Source: Acidobacteriota bacterium (lineage in GTDB: Bacteria; Acidobacteriota; Terriglobia; Terriglobales; Acidobacteriaceae). From it: a stretch of DNA of 5,973 bases. Under the pieces are notes generated by a model that saw only the letters and a program-made list of their open reading frames with translations, ran no database searches and was not told the origin of the DNA. The first letter of the stretch is position 1; each line of letters opens with the position of its first letter. Shown piece by piece: positions 1-5,681 of this stretch. The stretch spans positions 1 through 5,973 of the forward strand of contig JAJZNH010000855.1 in the NCBI GenBank assembly GCA_021811745.1, in the 5' to 3' direction. Both the position numbers and the translations under genes were made by a program.

Positions 1-831
1 TTGACCACACCTGGGTACAGTGGGTACAAGAGAGGGCAATTCGAACCCAAATCCGCACTCTTCCGCCATTTGGAGGCGAAACGGCAGGTTGTCCGCGATC
101 ATGTCGTACCGGTCACCCATGTCCTCGCGACCTCCCCTCTCATCGTTGTCCTCGCCGTTAGCCCACGCAAGCCAGTATTTACGCAGACCCTCCGAGCAGT
201 GCGTGAAGTTCTTCAGAAACGTATTGCGGAAGCGCCGGAACGCATGAAAGCCAGCCTTATGGCTTTGGTCAAAATTGCTTTTATAACCAAGGGCTTTCAA
301 TGCAGGATGAAGGTGGTAGTGATAAAGCGCGCCCGTCGCAAGCGGCCCGCCTCTAACCGTAAAAACCAACCCGAACTTGCGGTCACCGACGAACTCTCTG
401 AGAACTGCCGAAATCGCCGGATGCAGATCGATGTCACGGTAGCTCGCATCGGTTTTGAGATAGTGTTGGATTTCGCATTTGTAGACCTTTTGGCGGATAA
501 ATATCGTCCGGAAATCCGGAGAGATATGCTTATCGATTTCAAGTCCCAGCATCTCCCCGATCCTGGCACCCGTTGCCGCCAGGAGGATGAAGAGCACGCG
601 GCACAACTTCACCGGGTAACGCGCTAACCCTGACATGATCTCCGAAGAGATGCTCGGCCTTTTCTGCTTTTTCTTGTTGACTTTTGGCATGTCGATGAAC
701 GTGTGGTCCCAGCCGGGCAGGTAGAGACGTTTCCCGGATTCCTCGTCGACTGCCGAGGCTACCACCTGCTTCACAATCTCCACATACCTCGTGATAGTTG
801 CAGCGGATAAAGGTTCATTTTTCTTCCTCAT
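1..831 (-). CDS. Tyrosine recombinase/integrase, catalytic half (split gene, 3' end outside window)
   Basis: Translating the minus strand from the ATG at 831 gives 277 residues with no stop before the window edge, so the C-terminus is missing. This is the catalytic domain of a phage-type tyrosine recombinase, which cuts and rejoins DNA through a covalent phosphotyrosine. Visible motifs are the box I stretch AATGARIGE with catalytic Arg90, the beta-hairpin lysine Lys126 (LKTDASYRDI), box II HAFRR with His196 and Arg199, Trp223 at the His/Trp position (LAWAN), and nucleophile Tyr242 (DRYDMI). The tail GFGFELPSLVP follows. The N-terminal DNA-binding part lies in a different frame directly upstream (828-1553), and the two overlap by ATGA. 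A single extra base near 830 would fuse them. The catalytic residues look intact, so this is either a recent frameshift or a two-polypeptide recombinase. Family assignment is firm; activity is not. Confidence 0.88.
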   Translation of the reverse strand, partial: MRKKNEPLSAATITRYVEIVKQVVASAVDEESGKRLYLPGWDHTFIDMPKVNKKKQKRPSISSEIMSGLARYPVKLCRVLFILLAATGARIGEMLGLEIDKHISPDFRTIFIRQKVYKCEIQHYLKTDASYRDIDLHPAISAVLREFVGDRKFGLVFTVRGGPLATGALYHYHLHPALKALGYKSNFDQSHKAGFHAFRRFRNTFLKNFTHCSEGLRKYWLAWANGEDNDERGGREDMGDRYDMIADNLPFRLQMAEECGFGFELPSLVPTVPRCGQ

Positions 832-1553
832 GCTTTACCTTTCTTCCCGTTCGAGGGCATTGGCCCGCCCATTGCCATCCAGTCGACCAGGCGCTTCAGT
901 GCGCCGTTGTTTACTTTCGAGAGCGGCAGATCTCCAAGCATGGGCAGCAGCCAGCTTCTCAGGCAGCATTCTGTGAGCTCCAGTGTCGATGCCGCACCAG
1001 ACCGCCTGGATGCGGCCGCAGTGGACTGCCCGGCTGAATCAGGTCCAGCCTGTTTGCGAACTTCCAAACGGTTCCGCAGGGTTTGAACATAGATCTCTGA
1101 CTGCTCGCGGAACGTCCTCTCGCCTGGTTGCGTTTGGTGAACGACTTCGTTGAAACGCTCGCGGCTGTTCGCTCCGATCTCTCCGATGATCCGCTTCGCT
1201 TCATTCTGGCGCTCGAGAGAATTGAGCCAGCCCGGACTGTTCTTATTAATCGGGCAGATCTTGATGCGCACATGTGCGCGCTCTTCCTGGCCTTTTACAT
1301 CCACCCATACCCGAAGCGTGTAATGCTTCCCGTGCTTCTCAATCCTCCCGAGTTGGCCCTTGCGCCGCGACATGCTCTTACCCCTGCGTTTTCCTGTCTG
1401 GGTTGTGGTTTGAGTCGAGAGTCGCTCTTTAAGAGCGCTCGACAGTTCCGAAGTCGGCCGCGACAGATCCCAACCGGGAATCATCGCACCGAGATCACTG
1501 AGCAGGTCGTGGAGGTCCGCGGGCGTAGAAGTAGTAATTGACTGCGGTTGCAT
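828..1553 (-). CDS. Tyrosine recombinase/integrase, N-terminal DNA-binding half (split gene)
   Basis: This 241-residue product is the front half of the recombinase completed by the frame at 1-831. From about residue 61 (MSRRKGQLGRIEKHGK) it has an arm-type DNA-binding region. It continues through ERTFREQSEIYVQTLRNR into the helical core-binding domain (LRSWLLPMLGDLPLSKVNN, then ALKRLVDWMAMGG). It stops at TGA before any catalytic motif. The chosen start at 1553 has AAGGAGAT eight bases upstream. A second ATG at 1373, just before MSRRKG, also has an AGGGG at good spacing, so a 181-residue form is possible. The same frame is open upstream to 1673, but that extension looks non-coding. An Ala/Ser/Arg-rich stretch at about residues 155-175 interrupts the helical domain and may be an insertion or a pair of compensating frameshifts. 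The 5' end overlaps the hypothetical ORF at 1495-1917. Confidence 0.8.
   Translation of the reverse strand: MQPQSITTSTPADLHDLLSDLGAMIPGWDLSRPTSELSSALKERLSTQTTTQTGKRRGKSMSRRKGQLGRIEKHGKHYTLRVWVDVKGQEERAHVRIKICPINKNSPGWLNSLERQNEAKRIIGEIGANSRERFNEVVHQTQPGERTFREQSEIYVQTLRNRLEVRKQAGPDSAGQSTAAASRRSGAASTLELTECCLRSWLLPMLGDLPLSKVNNGALKRLVDWMAMGGPMPSNGKKGKA
838..845 (-). promoter_or_regulatory. Ribosome binding site for the integrase catalytic half
   Basis: AAGAAAGG lies six bases before the ATG at 831 and inside the end of the upstream integrase half. Together with the ATGA stop/start overlap it would allow termination-reinitiation. This is the main argument that the second frame could be translated as a separate chain. 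Confidence 0.45.
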
Positions 1554-1917
1554 TGTGGGAAATCTCCTTGTATCCCCGGCGCAGATAGACGCCAAGACCG
1601 TGGCAGGCCAGCGCGACATGGGGAAGGTTTGTTGTGACTGGTATGCGGAGGGGAGCGCTCGCAGGGTGCGCACTCCAATTCGGGCGCTGCTTCATCGAGT
1701 CCGTGAGGAGGGAATCGACGGCACTAGAACGGCATGGAAGGGTCGATTCCAGAGAGGCTAGCCCTGCGAGGCTGCGCATAAGCGGAGGGCAGGCGGGAAA
1801 AACTTCTCGTGCGGTGACCGGCAACGACCCGATAGTCGAAGGCAGCACGACCGGCATGATCGGCCGTTGATCGCCTGGCGGCCGCCGGATTGGGATGTCG
1901 CCATGAAGATCCGCCAT
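1495..1917 (-). CDS. Hypothetical protein, 140 residues, overlapping the integrase start
   Basis: I do not recognise this protein. The ATG at 1917 is preceded by GAGGGGG with seven bases of spacing, which is the main reason to call it. It begins MADLHGDIPIRRPPGDQRP and is rich in Pro, Leu, Ser and Arg. I see no membrane segment, signal peptide or known motif. The last 59 bases overlap the integrase gene in another frame, and the integrase ribosome binding site falls within it (encoding KEISH). If real, it is likely co-transcribed and translationally coupled with the integrase. The composition is not clearly that of a folded domain, so it may be a spurious frame over an untranslated leader. 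Confidence 0.33.
   Translation of the reverse strand: MADLHGDIPIRRPPGDQRPIMPVVLPSTIGSLPVTAREVFPACPPLMRSLAGLASLESTLPCRSSAVDSLLTDSMKQRPNWSAHPASAPLRIPVTTNLPHVALACHGLGVYLRRGYKEISHNATAVNYYFYARGPPRPAQ
1562..1569 (-). promoter_or_regulatory. Ribosome binding site deciding the integrase start
   Basis: AAGGAGAT sits eight bases before the ATG at 1553, a near-ideal Shine-Dalgarno sequence. It supports 1553 over the more upstream in-frame start at 1673. The site lies within the hypothetical ORF at 1495-1917, so ribosomes finishing that ORF would pass over it. Confidence 0.6.
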
Positions 1918-2641
1918 CACAATTCCCCCTCGACAAAGGCGCACGGGGGTGGGATCATGTGGCTAGACGTCGTCAGGCGGCTAGATCAACATGATCGGGC
2001 CGGGATTTCGCGCTCCAACGCTGGTCCCGGCTTTACCCCAGTTTTGCCCAGGATCACGGTCAGCACGACCGGCAATCCCTGCTTACTGCTTTACTTATCT
2101 CAAGCTAGCTCATCCGTGATGGGAAAAGCCAGGCATCCCCGACAATCTTTTCCATGGTCACTTACCATCCAGCAGGTCGACCGTGGTGGCAATGGCCGTA
2201 ATCGTGGTGCGATGGCATTGATCGTGGTGATGATGCCGTGACCAGATTGATGGCCTGGTCGGTTACGGTCATGAAACTGAACAGGGCCAGATATCATGGC
2301 CGATCAGCCTCATCGCGGTCATTACCGGAATCGCTGGCTTCAGCTTCCGAGGGCGATGCTTGGGTCAAGTAGATCTTTTGCCTCCCGATTGCGAGAATCG
2401 GTACCCTCTCGCCCTTGAACACTTTCCAGACCCTGGCATCGTCGCCAAGGACAGGATCAACAACACGTCGCCGAACCGCCACAGAATCGAAGAGTATCTG
2501 GGTGATGTTGACGTGGCACGCTGGATTGATACGGAGTTGACCAAGTAGCGGCAGAAGGCACTCTCCTCACCCTCCACTAGAGGCCGCAAGCGCGGACGCG
2601 CCGGTCCGGTCAGACGGCTTGGTGCTTCAACTCATAACTGG
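1918..2641. other. Stretch without a convincing gene
   Basis: Open frames here are short, conflict on the two strands and lack good ribosome binding sites. Two are mirror images of each other: plus strand 2360-2548 (TTG start) and minus strand 2294-2482 (GTG start; the frame is open upstream to about 2570). The minus product contains DDARVWKVFKGERVPILAIG, which reads like protein but matches nothing I know, so this may be a gene relic. At about 2180-2233 there are roughly two and a half imperfect 20 bp repeats around TCGTGGTG. No promoter or terminator is clear. Confidence 0.5.
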
Positions 2642-2668
2642 ACTGACGGGCTCTAAATCAACTGACGG
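2642..2668. repeat. Short direct repeat ACTGACGG, two copies
   Basis: ACTGACGG occurs at 2642-2649 and again at 2661-2668, 19 bases apart start to start, just before the AT-rich block. Eight bases is short enough for chance, but the position at the edge of the repeat-bearing region suggests a protein-binding or element-end motif. Confidence 0.4.
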
Positions 2669-2676
2669 TGATGGGT

Positions 2677-2709
2677 GAACAAGCAAACAAACACTGTTTG
2701 TGTTTGTTC
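2677..2709. repeat. Imperfect inverted repeat in AT-rich DNA
   Basis: GAACAAGCAAACAAACA is followed after one base by TGTTTGTGTTTGTTC. The outer six bases and an inner TGTTTG-type core pair, with a small bulge. It opens an AT-rich segment (about 2680-2790) that contrasts with the GC-rich surroundings and abuts the 22 bp repeats. It is not followed by a T-run like a standard terminator. An operator, an easily melted origin segment or an element end are all possible. Confidence 0.5.
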
Positions 2710-2788
2710 TCAAATACAAACAATAAATACTCAAAAACAATGCATTTCCTGGATCTGTATGAAAAGGAAAGAGTTAGGTTTATATTTT

Positions 2789-2937
2789 TTCCAGCCAACT
2801 ACGGTAATCCTTCCAGCGAACTACGGGAATGCTTCCAGCCAGCTACGGTATTACTTCCAGCGAACTACGGGAGCGATTTCCAGCCAGCTACGGTAATCTT
2901 TTCCACCAAACTACGGGAACTTTCGCAGCCAACTTGG
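2789..2937. repeat. Tandem array of seven 22-23 bp direct repeats (iteron-like)
   Basis: Units begin at about 2791, 2813, 2835, 2857, 2880, 2903 and 2925, with spacing 22, 22, 22, 23, 23 and 22. They alternate between type A (CCAGCCARCTACGGTAW, where R is A/G and W is A/T) and type B (CCAGCGAACTACGGGA). The sixth is a variant B (CCACCAAACTACGGGAA) and the seventh is degenerate (GCAGCCAACTTGG). The units are head-to-tail at about two helical turns, and the period is not a multiple of three, so they are DNA sites and not a protein repeat. Known structures of this kind are plasmid replication iterons and the multi-site ends of transposons such as IS21-like or Tn7-like elements. No rep or transposase gene is visible here to choose between them. 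Confidence 0.85.
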
Positions 2938-2940
2938 ATG

Positions 2941-3190
2941 TGGCGATTTCCGCTAAACAGTGAGAAACTCAAAATCCCTGTCCAGTTCAATGACATTACC
3001 AGATTCACTCCGCCCCGGCGCTTCCTCACGAGACCGCGCAGGCAAGCCGTCACGGCTGACACTCAATTCGCGCCCCAGTCGTTGTCGCCTAACAATCGTT
3101 TGCGCTTGACATTGGCCATCGCACCTGGACGGAAGCGCCCCTGGGTGGGGTTTGGAGCGATCGGCAGGGTGAGTGGGCGGCCCGCGGCGC
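2941..3190. other. Intergenic stretch between repeat array and nuclease gene
   Basis: I see no gene here. Open frames overlap the nuclease gene's 3' end or are very short. No GC-rich stem followed by a T-run is evident downstream of the nuclease stop, so no intrinsic terminator can be called. Confidence 0.45.
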
Positions 3191-4522
3191 TCAGTAATGC
3201 CGGTTTTTGCCTTTCTGCTGGTTATGCTTGGCACACAGCAGCGCTGCGTTGCCCAGCTCGGTTCTTCCTCCCGCCGCGAAGGCCTTAATGTGATCGGCCT
3301 GAAAGTCGGCCCAGGTCAGCGCACATCCGCACTTCTGGCAGACCTGTTCCTCGGCAGTGTTCCAGAGCACCCGCCGCTGCTCGGGGCTGAAAATGCGCCG
3401 CGCGTCCTTGCGCTCGAACAGTGGCTCGACCAAGCCGCGCAGGATGTCGTGGCGCTTGCGGCGGTTGGCTTCGGTGTCGGATCCCTCGCGGACCGCCTGA
3501 AGGTACTGACGAAACAAGTCCTCGCGGGGGGACAGCGTCTTGAACTCAAGCTTGCGGGAACGGATGGCAAGTTCATCGACCCCGACCGACAGCGCGACCA
3601 GCAATTCCCAAGCCAGCTGGTTGCGCTTCTTGTTGTCGAGCAAGAAGCCGCGCCGCTCCAGGTCCTGGACCACAATGGCCAAGCTGTAAAAGTCAGAGAT
3701 CTTGTGGAAGCGTACCGCCCGGTTCAGGTCGGGAAACATTCGGCGCAGCCTGTTAAGGCTGCTCACCGTGGCCAGTTCGGCCTTGTGCAGCGACGCTCCC
3801 TTGAGTCCGTCGTTGCGCATGGCAGCGTCCAGTACCCGTTTCTTGTTGGCGATCCCCAGAATGTGCGCCGAGTAAAGCAGCTCGCCCAGCAATTCGATGT
3901 GCTTCATGCGCCGGGCCTGCTGTGCGCCGATGGTGCCGATGCCTTGCAGATAGGTCTCGTAGCGCGCGGCTAGCCGCCGGGCGGTCTTGAGAAATGGGCT
4001 CAGATAAAACCGTGCGCTACGGATCTCCTGCCGGGTTAAGGCGTTCCCGGTGGAGTTGATGCGCACGAACAGCTCGATTATGTCGCTGAGGTCGGCTTCC
4101 ACCTGGATGACCTGCAGCGGGTACTCCTCGATCCGGCTCTGTAGTTTGAGCTTGCGCAGCTGCGTCCAGCCTAGGCTCTGGGGCTGCTCGATGGCAGGAA
4201 GCTGCAACGGAACCGGGAACCTGCCCCGTAGGACCCCCATGTAGAGGAACAGCGTTTCGAGCCGCTGCTTGCCGTCTACCACCTCGTACATCATGGCCCC
4301 GCTGCCTTCGTCGATGTGCTTGTAGAGAAAGATAGCCGGAATCGGGTAGCCATGAAACACCGAATCGATCAGGTGCTCCCGCTGACTGCGCCGCCACACC
4401 GACTGGCGCTGAAAGACCGGGTTCAGGTTGAGCAGGCCACTCCGGTACAGCTCCGCCAGAGTGCGCACGGCTTGGCGATTGGAATCGAAGCGGATATGGC
4501 CAGTCAGAGAAGATTCGGACAT
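3191..4522 (-). CDS. DUF262 / HNH endonuclease protein, putative defence nuclease
   Basis: This is a 443-residue two-domain protein. The N-terminal DUF262 (ParB/Srx-like) domain shows the LNPVFQRQSVW block (residues 33-43), a LIDSVFHGYPIPAIFL helix-strand, the signature DGKQR at 83-87 and FVRINSTGNALTRQE at 152-166. In GmrSD and SspE relatives the DGQQR-type motif supports nucleotide hydrolysis or sensing of modified DNA. The C-terminus is an HNH nuclease with zinc ligands C395-x2-C398 and C430-x2-H433, catalytic His411 in ADHIKAF, Asn425 and the HN pair at 433-434. The ATG at 4522 is preferred: an in-frame TTG at 4594 would add 24 unconserved-looking residues, and the promoter lies between the two. 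No Shine-Dalgarno is seen. It stands alone, without a methylase or partner. A modification-dependent restriction or other anti-phage role is inferred; the domain calls are firm. Confidence 0.9.
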   Translation of the reverse strand: MSESSLTGHIRFDSNRQAVRTLAELYRSGLLNLNPVFQRQSVWRRSQREHLIDSVFHGYPIPAIFLYKHIDEGSGAMMYEVVDGKQRLETLFLYMGVLRGRFPVPLQLPAIEQPQSLGWTQLRKLKLQSRIEEYPLQVIQVEADLSDIIELFVRINSTGNALTRQEIRSARFYLSPFLKTARRLAARYETYLQGIGTIGAQQARRMKHIELLGELLYSAHILGIANKKRVLDAAMRNDGLKGASLHKAELATVSSLNRLRRMFPDLNRAVRFHKISDFYSLAIVVQDLERRGFLLDNKKRNQLAWELLVALSVGVDELAIRSRKLEFKTLSPREDLFRQYLQAVREGSDTEANRRKRHDILRGLVEPLFERKDARRIFSPEQRRVLWNTAEEQVCQKCGCALTWADFQADHIKAFAAGGRTELGNAALLCAKHNQQKGKNRHY

Positions 4523-4531
4523 GTGAGAGAA

Positions 4532-4537
4532 ATTATA
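4532..4537 (-). promoter_or_regulatory. -10 box of the DUF262/HNH gene; near-leaderless start
   Basis: A perfect TATAAT on the minus strand ends nine bases before the ATG at 4522. Transcription starting six or seven bases downstream would give a leader of only a few bases, consistent with the lack of a Shine-Dalgarno. No good -35 hexamer is present at 16-18 bases (CAAGCA at best), so the promoter may be weak or activator-dependent. Confidence 0.5.
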
Positions 4538-4598
4538 CTGACCGGCGAAACTCTTGCTTGAATTGCGGCTTGCCCCCCGCGGTGCAGACGCCAACCGT

Positions 4599-4612
4599 CT
4601 TCGCTTGCGAAG
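4599..4612. repeat. Short inverted repeat upstream of the nuclease promoter
   Basis: CTTCGC and GCGAAG flank a TT, forming a compact palindrome about 60 bases upstream of the TATAAT box. No T-run follows in either direction, so it is not a typical terminator. It could be an operator or a chance palindrome. Confidence 0.3.
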
Positions 4613-4613
4613 G

Positions 4614-4751
4614 TTATATCTGGTAGGTATTGCTTATCTTTGAGGATGTTGGGATGGGCGATTCGGCGGCTTGGCGCTCGCTGAGTCCCATCACGAAGCA
4701 TAGGGCGGCGCCCAGGGAGGTTTGCGCTTTCTCCGTCTCGCCGCCCGCCAT
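4614..4751 (-). CDS. Possible small ORF, 45 residues, behind the SDR gene
   Basis: The ATG at 4751 opens a frame reading MAGGETEKAQTSLGAALCF and ending NTYQI. The first thirty or so codons are mostly G/C-ending, like the neighbouring real genes, which suggests genuine or formerly genuine coding sequence. It is in the same frame as the SDR gene and starts 15 bases after that gene's TGA, so readthrough would append it. No ribosome binding site is visible and I do not recognise the product. It may be a relic, a coupled small protein or chance. Confidence 0.25.
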   Translation of the reverse strand: MAGGETEKAQTSLGAALCFVMGLSERQAAESPIPTSSKISNTYQI

Positions 4752-4766
4752 TTCTACGGCCAGGTC

Positions 4767-5642
4767 TCACACCTGATCCTGTGTCCCGTGGGCCAGTTGC
4801 TCTATCCACCCTGTCGACGCCTTCTTCGGTTCTCCCATGGCGGCATTCGACACCTCCTCCCACGCTTCCCATGTAGCCATACGCTCGGCATACGCGGCGC
4901 GCGCCCGCGGCAGAATCGAGGTGCCCAGCCCGAGTCGCAGCGGCGGATTCTCCGCGTCCACCAGCTTGAGAACGGCTTCGGCCGTAGCATCGGGATCGCC
5001 TCGTTCCACATTAACCAGATGGTTTAGAAACTGTTTCCGGAACTCCGCGTATGGTTCGAGAACATCGGCGATCTGGCCGGACTTGCCGAATTCCGTCGCG
5101 TAGGCACCAGGCTCAACCAGCGTCACCTTGATCCCAAATGCCTTCACTTCCTGTGCAAGCGCTTCGTGCATCGCTTCCACGGCCCATTTCGTGGCGCTGT
5201 AGAACCCGATCATCGGCAGCGCGGTAATCCCAAGACCGCTCGAAACGCCCAGTATGTGACCGCTCCTCTGTTTCCGGAGCAGCGGCAGAGCTGCTCGCAG
5301 GACCCGGACCATGCCAAAATAGTTGGCGTCGAAGAGCGCCCGGATCTGTTCGTCGCTCGCCTCCTCGGTGGCGGCAAACAGGCTGGTGCCGGCGTTGTTT
5401 ACCAGAACGTCCAGCCTGCCGAAGCGCGCGTAGGCCTGCTCAACCGCCTGCTGAACCTGTTCCGGATTGGTGACGTCCAGGGCGAGGGGCAGCGCCGCGT
5501 CGCCGAAGCGCTGACGCAAGTCTGTGACATCCGCAAGCTTGCGGGCGGTGGCGGCGACGTGATCGCCGCGCTTGAGAGCGGCCTCGGCCCAGATGCGGCC
5601 GAAACCACGAGAGGCGCCCGTGATGAACCATGTCTTCTTCAT
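4767..5642 (-). CDS. SDR family NAD(P)-dependent oxidoreductase
   Basis: This is a complete 291-residue classical short-chain dehydrogenase/reductase, predicted to be a cytoplasmic enzyme that oxidises or reduces a carbonyl/alcohol with NAD(P). The Rossmann fold shows the cofactor motif TGASRGFG (residues 8-15), Asp56 in LDVTN, NNAG at 82-85 and Asn107. The catalytic set is Ser135, Tyr148 and Lys152 (YSATK), with VEPGAYAT at 176-183 closing over the cofactor. Arg34 after the second strand favours NADP(H), which is an inference. AAGGAG lies seven bases before the ATG at 5642, fixing the start. It follows the epimerase-like gene by 39 bases on the same strand, so the two probably form an operon. 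Substrate cannot be read from the sequence. No signal peptide or membrane segment is seen, and the length is normal for the family. Confidence 0.95.
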   Translation of the reverse strand: MKKTWFITGASRGFGRIWAEAALKRGDHVAATARKLADVTDLRQRFGDAALPLALDVTNPEQVQQAVEQAYARFGRLDVLVNNAGTSLFAATEEASDEQIRALFDANYFGMVRVLRAALPLLRKQRSGHILGVSSGLGITALPMIGFYSATKWAVEAMHEALAQEVKAFGIKVTLVEPGAYATEFGKSGQIADVLEPYAEFRKQFLNHLVNVERGDPDATAEAVLKLVDAENPPLRLGLGTSILPRARAAYAERMATWEAWEEVSNAAMGEPKKASTGWIEQLAHGTQDQV

Positions 5643-5649
5643 GTGGATT

Positions 5650-5655
5650 CTCCTT
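5650..5655 (-). promoter_or_regulatory. Ribosome binding site of the SDR gene
   Basis: AAGGAG lies seven bases before the ATG at 5642, a consensus Shine-Dalgarno inside the 39-base gap between the two SDR-type genes. It supports separate efficient initiation within an operon. Confidence 0.7.
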
Positions 5656-5681
5656 GTCGTTGTCGGTGGTCGTTGATGGAT

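Noticed and set aside
12..28. Tandem TGGGTACA repeat
   Set aside because: It lies within the integrase coding frame and encodes a short VPTVP tail; nothing else suggests function.
1..627. Long plus-strand open frame at the left edge
   Set aside because: It is the exact antisense of the integrase catalytic half, whose motifs are unmistakable on the minus strand.
828..1673. Extending the integrase N-terminus to the start at 1673
   Set aside because: The added 40 residues look random, and the ATG at 1553 has a far better ribosome binding site.
2285..2301. Imperfect palindrome GGCCAGATATCATGGCC
   Set aside because: The five-base arms have a mismatched centre and no promoter nearby; chance is sufficient.
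2789..2937. CRISPR array
   Set aside because: Repeat units are contiguous with only a few variable bases between them and no spacers of about 30 bases; no cas genes are present.
3063..3119. Minus-strand micro-ORF beginning MANVKRKRLL
   Set aside because: It has only 18 codons and no well-spaced ribosome binding site, so it is too short to support.
2668..3288. Plus-strand 206-residue frame running through the repeats
   Set aside because: The 22-23 bp repeats rotate through all frames, the product is compositionally odd, and it overlaps the nuclease 3' end.
3173..3973. Plus-strand 266-residue frame
   Set aside because: It is antisense to the DUF262/HNH gene, which carries clear domain motifs.
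4504..4872. Minus-strand 122-residue frame between the nuclease and SDR genes
   Set aside because: It overlaps the SDR gene end in another frame, is Gly/Arg-rich like a GC-rich shadow, and runs through the nuclease promoter.
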